Assembly (NCBI RefSeq): GCF_040712315.1
Contig: NC_134023.1
Location: 13,153,442-13,217,441 of the forward strand
Length of the DNA stretch: 64,000 nt
Direction of reading: 5' to 3'
Source: Castanea sativa
Lineage: Eukaryota > Streptophyta > Magnoliopsida > Fagales > Fagaceae
In this document: positions 36,600-47,332 of the stretch, one piece after another
How the letters are laid out: the number at the start of each line of letters is the position of its first letter
Numbering within the stretch: position 1 is the stretch's first letter
The notes under the pieces: generated by a model
Databases searched by the model: none
Seen by the model: only the letters and a program-made list of their open reading frames with translations
What the model was told of the DNA's origin: nothing
Made by a program: the position numbers and the translations under genes

Positions 36600-38016
36600 C
36601 ATTGTTTGCCTATTATTTAGAAATTTTTAGATTATTAGTATTGTTTTTAATCTTAGTCATTCAATTTAAAGGGTGACAATTTAATTTGAAAAATCTAGGT
36701 CCTTGGGCAAGTTTTGGACTACTGACTCATTCTTTAGGAAAATAATACACTTTTGGATTATGATGTTGAGCATCCTTCCAAATCTCTAAGGATTTAACTT
36801 GAAAAAACATCATTCTAGACCAAAATTCATTTGAATTTTTCACCACTGACTTCAAATGAAGTTAATGTTAGAACTACAAAACAAGATCCATAATTATGCA
36901 CTCAATTGTGAAACTATTCATCCAATATATAGGATGAAATTAGATAGGAAAACATAGAGAAAAAAATAGTTATGTCAATTTTTTGTCTGGCCCCCCCAAA
37001 AATAAATTCCTAGCTACTCCACTGGCACGTAAAGATCTTCATAAGGTTTTTATTGACCTAAAGAAAGCATTTGATAGAGTACCTAGAGAGGTTATGTGAT
37101 GGGTTGTAGAAAAGAAATGAGTACCTCTAAAGTATATCAAGTTTATTAAAAGATATTTATGATGGAGCTATAACTAGTGTGAGAACAAGTGGAGACATTA
37201 CAAGTGAGTTTTCTTGTATTACATGTTTCTATTAAGGATCAATATTAAGTCCATATATCTTTTCTTTTGTTATGGATGAGCTCACTAGATCAATTCAAGA
37301 TAAATTCCCATGGCGCATGCATTTGCAGATGATACAGTTCTAGCGGGTGTAACTAGACATGGAATTAATATCAAATTAGAATTTTGGAGAGATGCACTTT
37401 AGAATCTAAAGATTTTCAAATAATTTGGGTAAAAACAGAGAACATGAAGTTTAGTAATAGTAGAAACAAAAATTAAGGGTCATAAGAATTGATAGTTAAT
37501 AGATGTCAAAGAGTGAGTGTTTATGATATATATCTTGGATCTATAATTCATAAGAGGATTGAGAGATTGAAGAGAATTAAGTATAGGATAAAAGCAGGGT
37601 AAATAAAATGGAATAAAAACACATAGAAAATATTGTGTGATTGTAAAATACCTATAAAGTTAAGAAAAGTTTTTTTGTAAAATTACTACAAGACTAGCTA
37701 TGCTCATAGCATTAAATATTGGGTTATTAAAAATTAAAGTAACATGTTCCATTAATAAGTATAACTAAAAATGAAAAGATTAAAATGAATACGTGAATAT
37801 ACAATAAAAGATAAAATTCAAAATGGAAAAATATGCTTAAAAATATATGTGCTCCTATTGATAAATAGATTTGTTTTGGGGGAGGGGGGGGGTGTGAGTT
37901 TATTCAAGTAAAAAAAAGGTGTAAAGGAAGAACTAAGATGACATTAGTAGTAGTTAAAAATGACATCAGTTAAGGGTAATAATAGAAAATATGATTTTGG
38001 ATCACAATAGAATTGT

Positions 38017-38870
38017 GTGTTGAGGTCCAAAATATCACAAGCATTGTGTTGAGGCCCAAAACATCACAAACATTGACATCTAAAACTCAATTGACCCCTC
38101 AAAGAAAAGGCAAAGTCCAATCTGCCAACCAAGGCCCACTTAAAATAAGTAAAAGGAGTCCCAAACCCATGAATGGGCAAGCTTTGGGCCACAGAAAATG
38201 AAGAAAAAGGAAAAAGGAAGCTCAGCACAGCCTTTGTGAGGGAGATTTTCTGAGGAGCCTAGAAAGGGACTGGACCAGGATATCTTGGGACTCCCAAAAA
38301 CCTGGTATTCTCGAGAAATGCAGAAAGAGATGAGCTGGGATTAGGACAACTCAAGGGAGCATGCTCATGGACACAAGGAACGAAAATGGGTATGTCCCAT
38401 CAGCCGCCCATGGTTTAGAAAAAAAAGGCTAATGACTTAGGAATCAACACTTCATGAAAAGAAGCCTGGTACCTTGGGGAACGCAGGAAGGTGGACCATG
38501 AAGGATGGTGGTTGGGGATCTTTGAGCCTAACAAAGAGGAATCAGTCCATTTAGAGAAAATGACAAAAAGTGAAGTAGCCAAAAATGTGGGTCTGAAAAG
38601 GAGCATCTAGAAGCTTTGGGAAGAGAAGATTAAAAGTCAGCTCTTAGGATCTCCCAAAAGAGGAAGGTCAGCTGGGGACTTTTTGGGGGAGGGGGGGGGG
38701 GAACCTCAAAAGGGGAAAATAATGAGAAAATAAGAAAGGGACCAGCTACCAATGTTGCCGACACAACATTGGTTCTAGTACCCAAGGTAGCAGATGGAGG
38801 GAATCAGTAGTACACAAAAAACCCTAGGAATGTACTATAAAAGGAGATGAAGCCATTAGCAAAAACCATA
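38017..38870 (+). mobile_element. Truncated LTR of the TGTTGAGG family
   Basis: Starts TGTTGAGGTCCAAAATATC, with a short partial repetition of that start at 38045 (TTGAGGCCCAAAACATC). It runs parallel to the solo LTR at 3104 up to the TATA region (TATAAAAGG, 38831-38839) and AGCAAAAACCAT, then stops and joins copia sequence at about 38871. The second half of the LTR is absent. Its left end cuts the RTE LINE relic. Confidence 0.75.
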
Positions 38871-39659
38871 TGTTTAGGTCCACTAGGCTTTTTGGGAGGG
38901 GATCTAATAACATGGTTTAATTCTCTCTTTAACTTGGGATATTGTGGTTTTATATGACCAATCACGCCACAATGGTGGCAAGTTGGAATAAACTTAAATC
39001 CATCCAAAACCTAAAATTGAGACTTAAACGGAGGCTTTGGCTTAAGAGCCTTTCTCTCCACCATTTGATTTTTTTTATGTGAAGGAATGTACACCGATTT
39101 GTTCTTTGAGGTAGAACACACAATAGGCACAAAATCGGGTACCACAACATGATTGCAACAAATAGTTTCATCCTTTTTAACAGCAGGTTCAGCAATCAAA
39201 CACTCAGCATGCATCTTAAGAGATTCATTTTTCACATTTTAGCTCATCAACAAGTTTGTTAGACAAAACAAGTTTAGCATCCAAGTCCATATTCAAACAT
39301 TCAAACTCTTTTAGCTTTTCAAGAGAATTTCCAACAAGTTTCTTATATTTCTCAACCAATTTGTTAGATTCATTGAGCTTAGCAATCAAATCATTCTTTT
39401 CACAAAATAACTTGCTTAAATTCTTTTGAAAATTATTAGAATTTTTCTTCAAGAGTTTGATGTTAGGAATAGCACCAACAACACCCATAGATTCATGTAA
39501 CATGTCATCACAATATTGAAGATTAACACTCATAGAGGTATTTTCACAACTACGTGGTATGTTACAATCAACAACATCCATAGAAGCATACAAAACACTA
39601 TCCATGGTAAAACACACAAAGGGGTCAAGGATCACACTTAGGTAATGAAACCAAAACAA
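38804..39659 (-). pseudogene. Copia gag fragment
   Basis: Four overlapping minus-strand open stretches (39659-39225, 39235-39011, 39195-38962, 39007-38804) make one decayed protein. Residues 40-140 of the first are heptad-like with many Asn, Lys and Leu. The last carries a CCHC-type knuckle with a missing Cys. Gag packages element RNA. The N-terminal capsid part appears missing because this region starts close to the primer site. Not a host gene. Confidence 0.65.
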
Positions 39660-40724
39660 GTGTACCCGCTATGATACCAATTGAAAGCTCGGATTTGTGT
39701 TAAAAACATAAGAGCTGTTTAGATCTCAAATTAAAAAATTACGGCTCGGTTGATTTTACTCTAACTTATCTAAGTGCGGAAACAAAAGTAAATGAAGAGC
39801 AAACAACCGATACTACTCTAGTGCATAAACATGAACAACAAACAATAAAAGTAAAGCACAAGAATAAAGGAAGAGATGCAAACACAAGATACCACGACGA
39901 TGTGTTATCGAAGAGGAAACCGAAGAACTCAGGAGAAAACCTTTCCGTCGCCATCCAAGCGATAATCGATCCACTAGAGAATAAAGTTGGAGTACACGAA
40001 TAACAAAAGATCCTTCAAGCCTAGTCTACCCAATGTACTTGAGTCCTCTAAACTCCTACTACCAACGGACTTCACGGAGTCATGTCTTCTCTAACTTTCC
40101 GGATTTCGCAATACGCCTGATTGCATCCACTAAGTCTCATCGGTTTTTTTTGGCAAATTCCCAAAACTTCCCAATCTTCAAAACACTCTCTACACTCTGA
40201 AAATGTGTGGATTGTGTTTGAGTACAAATCTCCTCTCAAGGTATGACAATAGGAGAGGGAAGTAGAAGAGGCTACAATGATTTCTCACTAAGGATAGATA
40301 GCTCTCTCTCTAAAAGATGGGTGTGGGTGTTGTAGAAAACCTATCTAAGGTTTTTCTCTCTGAATGGCCTCTCATACTTTTGTGGGTAATGAGGATATAT
40401 ATAATGTGGGTGAAGGGTAAGAAAGTCACACTTAAAAATTCTCCAGGCAGAGAGTTTCACGGGTATCTCACGGGAAGACCTTACTCGCGAGACACTCACA
40501 AAATCCTCCAGGCTGACACGACTCTTGAGCTTCCAACATGTACTTCTCGTGTGGCTCTTTTGCGGGTTAGCTTCTAGTGAGACAGTCATGAAATCCACTG
40601 ATTCTTTATTTTATGCTCGATTCTTCACCAACTTAATACTAAACCCAATACAATAAAATCCCACAAAATACAAGGAACAAATTAAAGCAAATACAACACT
40701 TTTTGTTATAGAATAAAGCCAACA
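38871..40724 (-). mobile_element. 5' end of a Ty1/copia element: LTR, primer site and gag remnant
   Basis: On the minus strand the LTR starts TGTTGGCTTTATTC (40724) and ends TTTCA (39682), 1,043 bp. Then follows TGGTATCATAGC (39679-39668), close to the initiator-Met tRNA primer site TGGTATCAGAGC. gag sequence runs from about 39600 down to 38871: a lysine/leucine-rich coiled-coil stretch (LNESNKLVEKYKKLVG), KMHAECLIAEP, and a zinc knuckle read as CHHCGVIGHIKPQY, whose last Cys is replaced by Tyr. Frame shifts occur near 39230 and 39010. Protease, integrase, RT and the 3' LTR are missing. The gag type resembles SIRE-like copia elements. Confidence 0.72.
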
Positions 40725-43164
40725 TAAAATATAGTTGTAAATCAAAACTTTACAATGATGAAATATAAAAAGTAAGTGAGAGCTTTATGCACTTGACACA
40801 ACATTTTTTTGTTTTGTTTTGTGTTTTTTTGTTTTTTTAATGAAGAGCGAAATATTAGTATTAGAATCCATACAAGTACAATAGAACTTGAAATCAACAA
40901 TGTTTCTCTGACCCAGAAAAAGAAAAAGAAAAACATAGTTTTATCCACTTGCATGCCAGATTCGTTAATGACTGAGGGCTGGTTATATGTTGTGCTGACT
41001 AGGTTTTTCTTTTCCTCTTGACCTACTTTTTCGCTGAATACTTTTGACTTAGCAAATATGGAATGAGTCTTTCATTTTATAATCAACAAACCTGATGTTT
41101 CTTTCAATTTTCAAAGTGAAGGAACAAGTGGCTGGTCTTATATATCTGTTGACCTGGCTTGTGACTGAGTCTGCTCGAGTACAAAGTATTTCTTTTTTCT
41201 TTTCAAACAAAAAGCAAATAGTAGTGCTTTTCTTACTTTTCTTTTGGAACATTTTCTTTTTTATTATCAGAGTGATGTTTTTCTCTTGCTCTAAAGAATA
41301 GGTTTTTTTTTCCTGTTACGTCTTAGTTACTTTATACCTACTTGTGTCAACTATAGTGTGCTTACAATTTAAGGTTCAATTTATCATGATGCAAATTGGT
41401 GGGGTTGAGAGTTGTTTTGTCATTTTGGAAACAGGCCAGTCAAGCATGACTTTATAGTTTTACTCAGACACGATTCTTCTCACCAAGCAAGAAAACTGAA
41501 CTTACAGCCAATAGTTAACAGGTATAATAATCTGAGGCACACACTTGGATAGACAGACAATATTTAATAGGGCAGCAACCTAGTCCTCTACATGACTAAA
41601 TTGATTAGTATTCTCCAAAAGTTTCTCGAAGCATCAGATTCACTTAATTGCCTTAATATCTACTATCTATAACTTGGTCGTTGTTGTTTATTATCCGAGC
41701 CATTCGATCAATTTATTTTAAGAAATCAGCTATGTCTTCCACATCACATATTAAACTCTCTTCTTTTTTTCTTTTCTTTTTTTTTTTACATTATTTGTTT
41801 ACATAAAACTTTTCATAAGTCTTTTTTTTTTTTTTTAAAAGTTTAATGGTATGTTTACACAAATTTTCATGTAAACAAAATAAGCAAATGAAGATAAGTT
41901 CATCTAAATTAAGTTCTATACACCCTGGTTTCATTTAGAAGTTTGAATGAAATTAGTAAATTATAAAGAAATGAAAAATACATATAATTAGTATAAGAAA
42001 TGGAATGAAACAAAGTTATTTTATTTGAATGTTAATAATTTTTAAGAATGAGATAGATAAAGAAACGAGCTTAGTTGAATTGTACCTATACGTTGAGTGT
42101 TCAGAAGACTTGGTAAAAAAGAAAATAAAAAGTTAGAATAGTATATACATGCGTGAGGCAGTGAAATGTTCAGCTATTATCCACTTTTTGGACAAAGAAA
42201 AAAAAAACCATGCATGGTTAGAACTTAGAAACTTGTCCAAGTTTAATAAGGTTTGGCAAAAACTTTGCCATTAAAATTTCCTTTTTCAAAGTCGTTAAAA
42301 AAGTATTTCATAAAGCAATAAAGTCTCTCTTCTGATTATAACAGTGTGGAATAGTTCATGAAAAAGATTGAGTGGTAATAAACTTGGACTCTCAACCATC
42401 CATGAATGTGCACATCTGGGCCCGTTTTCAATACCCAAAAAATCAAGATTGGCGTCCAAGGTAAATAGTAACAACTCGATTCAACATAATGTGATTAAAG
42501 TGCAATATCTGTAAAGAGTCTCTGCAGAGACAAAGGATTTCAAAAAACAGACTCACAAATACCAAGTGGCAATATGGAATTGGTTATGAGAATGAAAAGA
42601 CAATATATGGAGACGTGCATTGCTTTTGATTTACATTTAGAAAGTCAAAAGGTAGGAAAATGAAAAGTCCTAGCTAATTTTAGAAATTTAGAATCATTTA
42701 AGAGGGAATGACAAGACAATCACAGAGACCTCTTGTCTTTTTCTTTTTCTTTTTTCCATTTTCTTTTTTCTGTTAAGTGAAAGAGCGCCGTTGCCTTAAG
42801 ATAATTACCTGCTAACTAGTCAAACTAAGAAATAATAGTGTCTCTTATGGTCTTATGCAACCATGCAAGCAAGGTCATGTGATACATGTATATGGGATAG
42901 TTAAAATACGGCTTATTTTCCTTTAATATTTCATAAATCATTCGAAAAATAGATATGAATTATGGTTTTATTTTGTTTAGGAAATTGAGAGTAAATTTAT
43001 TAAAGACTGTCAAATAAAAAAAAATTAATTTAATAATTAATACTAGGGACAAAATCAGAAATTTAGTTTATGGCACAAAAGTGTAAGCATAAAAAAAAAT
43101 TAGAGTAAAATGAATGAAAAATATGCTAAAATGTATAAACCCCCCACTTTTATACCTTTCAATT
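40725..43164. other. Intergenic AT-rich DNA
   Basis: No gene recognised. Long T and A runs occur at 41760-41850 and 40803-40840. The short open stretches at 40809-41301 overlap on both strands in low-complexity DNA and show no domain. CAATT at 43160-43164 is the left target copy of the gypsy element. Confidence 0.6.
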
Positions 43165-43676
43165 TGTGAGGTGCCGAAGGCCCAAGAACCCGAGGAAGGG
43201 AAGCTTGGGACATAGTAAGCAAGGGAGAATAAAGGAATAAGGAAACTTACCCGGGGATACCCGAAGATGAAGTGGCACGGGCGTTGATAACATAGGGGAC
43301 GTATTGCAACTAGCTGAATGTGGCAGGATAACTTAGAAGGTTGCATTAAATGTCCGGCACCAACCTTTCTGGCCGCATTAATTAGAAAGTACCGACTTTA
43401 TCCGTTGCATTAATGTAGACGTGACCTGAACAGTACGGAACGCAAAGTTAGGGCTTTGCTCCATTACCGACGGACAGGTGTCGGGGGAAGAAGCTTAATA
43501 GATTGCAAGGTGTATGGCTGAGATGATAGGAGCCAAGGATATAAATAGGAACCGGAAGGTACAGAGGGGGGACTTTTGTTGTTGGACCCTCTCTACCAAA
43601 TATATTGTATTCGGATCTTTAGTCAGGGAACGAGCAGTGATATTCTAGGCTGGTTTATGATTTTTTGGTCCTTACA
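43165..43676 (+). repeat. 5' LTR of the Tat element
   Basis: 512 bp, TGTGAGG to CTTACA. A TATA box (TATAAATA) lies at 43540-43547, with the expected transcript start shortly after. Compared with the 3' LTR it lacks an 8-bp insertion near 43190 and differs at about a dozen bases by eye. Confidence 0.93.
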
Positions 43677-43697
43677 ATTGGCTCCGTCTGTGGGAAC
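43677..43697 (+). promoter_or_regulatory. Primer-binding site region
   Basis: The bases after the LTR, ATTGGCTCCGTCTGTGGGAA, match the usual position and form of plant Tat/gypsy primer sites (family form TGGCGCCGTCTGTGGGAA), with a G-to-T change in GGCGCC. I do not assign the tRNA. Confidence 0.7.
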
Positions 43698-43727
43698 AAC
43701 AACGTGATACATTCCGTTTAGAAGTAT

Positions 43728-44828
43728 ATGGCTGAGGCGTATCTAGAAAAAGAGGAATCAGTGAGTTCACAAAGTAGGGACGTAACCGTAAGCCTCCAGC
43801 AAGGAATAGGGAAGGGACATACCTCAAGGGTGGCGGAAGCACATGATAGTGGTCAGGGGGCTGAACAACGATCACCAACTGAGGGGCAGATGTCCCGCGA
43901 TGATGTATTGCAACAGATGCAATCTGAGATAGCTTATTTACGCAAGTGCTTGGATAGTAGAAAGCGGGGACGGAAGAGTTATGCTGGTTCTTCCAGTGAC
44001 AGTTCGGAAGCAAACCTTGGAGGAAATGAACCTCCAGTATTTGAGCCTATGCGAAGTGTGACCCGTGTCAGCACGTCTTCGGGTGTTAGGACAAAGAAGC
44101 AGAAGGAGATGAAGATGCCAGGTACTGATGGGATATATCACGATGATGGAAGTGATGCAATGGGTAAAGCCCTGAGGCAAATCGCCAAATCCCCTTTTGG
44201 GACCAGGATAAATAGGGCAAAGCTACCTCGTAGGTTTGGTCAACCCGTCTTTACTATGTACAACGGGAGGACTGACCCTGTAGAACACGTCAGTCATTTT
44301 AATCAAAAGATGGCCGTTTATTTGAATAATGAGGCGCTGATGTGCAGAGTTTTTCCATCCAGTTTGGGGCCCGTAGCCATGAGGTGGTTTGACGCTTTGG
44401 CAGAGGGTTCTCTGGAGTCTTTTGGGGAGTTGACTAGGGCATTTGGAGCGAGGTTCATAACCTGTACTAGGATTCCAAAACCCTTGGATGCTCTACTGTC
44501 TATGTCTATGAGGGAAGGCGAAACACTTAAAACCTACTCTGACCGATATTGGGAAATGTATAATGAAATTGATGGACATGTGGAGAATGTGGCCGTGAGA
44601 ACCTTTAAGGTGGGACTTCCCACGGAGCATGGGTTAAGGAAGTCCTTGACAATGAAGGCCGCGGTAGATATGCGTCAGCTCATGGACTGGATAGATAAGT
44701 ATAAACGGGTAGAAGAAGACCAGATGCAAAGCAAAGGAAAAATGAAAGTGTATCCGGAGAGGAAAGATCTTTGGGGAGGGGGTTCCAAGGTAGTCGGCCT
44801 AAACGAGACTTTTCAAGCCACTCGATGA
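43728..44828 (+). pseudogene. gag of the Tat element (366 codons before a frameshift)
   Basis: The ATG at 43728 lies 51 bp after the LTR. Residues about 50-65 form a short heptad stretch (DDVLQQMQSEIAYLRKCL); residues 160-340 form the retrotransposon-gag capsid domain (MYNGRTDPVEHVSHFNQKM, ETLKTYSDRYWEMYNEI). The frame ends at 44828 while the family's continuation, GFQGSRP..NSLFKEPV, is in the next frame from 44771. The shift falls in the G-rich stretch at 44773-44782. A programmed shift is possible, but an indel in a G run is simpler. Confidence 0.88.
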
Positions 44829-45793
44829 CCGCCGAAACTCCTCTAATTAATTCATTATTCAAGGAACCCGTGCATCACATACTGGAGAAAATTCGGCATG
44901 AACCATATTTCAAGCCACCCAATAAAATGAGTGGAGATGCATCCATGAGAAATCAAAATCTCCATTGCCATCATCAGGACAAGGGACACACCACGGAGGA
45001 TTGCCGGACACTGCGCGATCATCTGAATCAATTGGTTAAAGCTGGGAAGATCAATCATTTATTGGCTAAATCGGACGGGAAAGGGGGACAACAAGGCACT
45101 CGGAGATATTGGGGTCATTCCCCTCAACCATCTCTAGGCACTATTAACATCATTCTGGCACAGCCGAGAGGAGAATTCGGGAAACCTTCTCGGGTTATGA
45201 CCGTTCAAAACAGTTTTGGAAATGAAGTCATAGAGGAAAGTAATCAAGTAGTTAAACGAATGAGGTTCTCGGCGACGCCAGTATTGGGGTTTTCCGATAA
45301 AGATAAAAAGGGCACGTATCAACCCCATGATGACGCCTTGGTGGTAACGGTTCGTATCGGGGGATATGATGTGAGACGAGTCTTGGTGGATGATGGAAGT
45401 GGTGCAGAAATCATGTATCCTGATCTATTTAATGGTTTGAAGTTTAGAGAAGAAGATTTGAAAAAATATGGCTCCCCGTTGGTAGGCTTTGATGGAAAGC
45501 AGGTAATTCCACGAGAAATGATTAAGTTACCTGTGCAGGTGGAGGGTTCCGAAGTACAAGTTAACTTCATAGTTGTTATGGCATACTCCCCGTACACGGC
45601 CATTTTGGCCAGGCCTTGGCTCCATGCAATGGAGGCAGTTTCATCTACTTTGCACGTAATGGTGAAATATCCTATACGAGGAAATGTGGGAGTGCTACAT
45701 GGTAGTCAGATGGTAGCCAGGCAATGTCTGACGTCTGCCACTATCCGAACGGGTCAAGGTTCATTGGCAGGGGAGGTTTTGGAGACATCATAG
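44771..45793 (+). pseudogene. gag end, zinc-knuckle-like motif and protease
   Basis: It continues gag in the second frame without a credible ATG at the start. It carries a CHHQDKGHTTEDC knuckle-like motif around residue 65, then the aspartic protease with VDDGSGAEI (active site, about 45385-45412) and ILARPWLHAM. It ends at TAG 45791-45793. The frame stays open beyond this stop into RT, so the stop is probably a point change. Protease processes the Gag-Pol polyprotein. Confidence 0.85.
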
Positions 45794-47311
45794 CAATTAA
45801 AGGAAATTGCTCAGGAAGCCGACGAAGTTGAGGGTGGAGGCTCTGCCGAGCAGATAGATAAAGTATTTATAGGGGAAGATAAAGAGAAATATTTTCAAGT
45901 GGGATCAAAGTTACCGATACCGGAAATGGAGGAGCTGGTTCAATTCTTACAGGATAACATTGATGTTTTTGCATGGACGACCTATGACGTCCCGGGAATT
46001 GATCCAGAAGTTATTTGCCACCATTTGAATGTTAATCCCCATGCTACGCCATGAAAGCAGCCTCCTCGGCGTGCGTCTCAAGAGCATGCGGAGGCAGTTA
46101 AAGAGGAGGTTAGTAAGCTAAAGCAAGCTGGGGCAATCAAGGAGATTTTTTATCCTGAATGGCTGGCCAACACTGTTGTGGTAAAAAAAAAGAATGGCAA
46201 ATGGAGAGTCTGTATTGACTTTACAGATTTGAATAAGGCATGTCCTAAGGACCCCTTCCCTATACCCAAAATTGATCAATTGGTGGATGCAACTGTAAGG
46301 CATCCCCGAATGAGTTTCTTGGATGCATTCCAAGGGTATCATCAGATCCCTTTGTCACTGGATGATCAGGAGAAGATGGCCTTTCGTGCCCCTAATGGCA
46401 ATTACCATTACCGAGTGATGCCTTTTGGTCTTAAGAACGCATGATCCACTTACCAACAGATGGTGACCAGAATGTTTGATTCGCAGTTGGGGCGTAATGT
46501 GGAAGCTTATATCGATGACATGGTAATTAAAAGTAAAAAGGCGGGAGACCATTTGAAGGATTTACATGAGACCTTCTCAGTTTTAAGAAAGCACAAGTTA
46601 CGCTTGAACGCATCAAAGTGCTCTTTTGGAGTAGGCTCGGGAAAGTTTCTAGGGTACATGATAACTCATCGGGGAATTGAAGTTAATCCCGATCAAATCA
46701 AAGCCATCTTAGGCTTGCATCCTCCTCGGAATCCTAAAGAAGTGCAGAAGCTAGCTGGCATGGTTGCAGCCTTGAATAGGTTCATATCTCGCTCCGCAGA
46801 CAGGTGTCGCCCCTTTTATTGTCTCTTGCACAAATGGAAAGATTTCCGGTGGACTAATGAGTGTAACTTGGCTTTTGAAGATTTAAAGCAATACTTGACT
46901 AAACCACCGGTATTATTAAAACGAGAAAAGGAAGAAGTGTTGTATGCTTATCTAGCCGTTACAAATCATGCTGTAAGTCTCGTCTTGATACGGAATGATG
47001 ATGGGGTTCAAAAACCAATATATTATGTCAGCAAGTCCTTACAGGAAGCGGAACAACGATACCTACCTTTAGAAAAAGCTCTTCTTGCCGTGGTACATGC
47101 AACTAGGAAATTGCCTCATTACTTTCAAGCTCACACCGTAGTGGTACTCACCCAGTTGCCCTTACAGGCTATTATGAGGAAATCAGATTACACGGGTCGT
47201 GTGGCTAAGTGGGGAACCAAGCTTGGAGCCTATGATGTCAAATATATGCCTCGGACAGCTATCAAAGGGCAAATCCTTGCCGATTTCGTGGCCGAGTTCA
47301 CAGAAGGTTAG
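45794..47311 (+). pseudogene. Reverse transcriptase and first RNase H
   Basis: Same frame as the protease. It includes the N-terminal RT lead (FLQDNIDVFAW), KKKNGKWRVCIDFTDLNKAC, FLDAFQGYHQI, the catalytic box YIDDMVIKSK (46507-46536) and the thumb (KFLGYMITHRGIEVNP). The gypsy RNase H follows (YLAVTNHAVSLVLIRNDDG, ALLAVVHATRKLPHYF). Stops occur at TGA 46052-46054, TGA 46442-46444 and TAG 47309-47311. The first is ATGCTACGCCATGA, compatible with C-to-T decay of CGA. Without these the domain order is complete. Confidence 0.9.
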
Positions 47312-47332
47312 ATCAATCAAGAAGATATCCTG

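Larger units (their letters stand above)
34465..37024. mobile_element. hAT element of another family, holding a solo LTR
   Basis: The ends TAGTGGTGGAGCCATG and TAGCTACTCCACTG are imperfect inverted repeats. ACACGTAA (34457-34464) and GCACGTAA (37025-37032) form an 8-bp duplication. The repeat extends inward as GGCCCCCCCAAAA on the left (34502) and GGCCCCCCCAAAAA on the right (36990). Without the nested LTR (35439-36599) about 1.4 kb remains, with no recognisable transposase. CT (34861-34880) and TA/GT microsatellites (34696-34728, 35380-35436) are inside it. It splits the RT domain of an RTE relic. Confidence 0.85.
33000..38016 (+). mobile_element. RTE-type LINE relic, split by a hAT element
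   Basis: A second LINE class, unlike the L1 type elsewhere. Conceptual translation with many stops shows, in order, IKDGDQRPLL (33930), KMVKAVGLDEFPMKF (34120), MKVLERVIEQRL (34320), ENQFGF (34375), then after the hAT element at 34465-37024, IDLKKAFDRVP (37050), DGAITSVRTSGDITSEF (37160), SPYIFSFVMDELT (37250) and FADDTVLAG (37325). These are RT motifs typical of plant RTE elements. The frame is heavily decayed. Its 5' limit is uncertain. A stretch around 33590-33790 reads as unrelated DNA. The LTR fragment begins at 38017. Confidence 0.7.
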
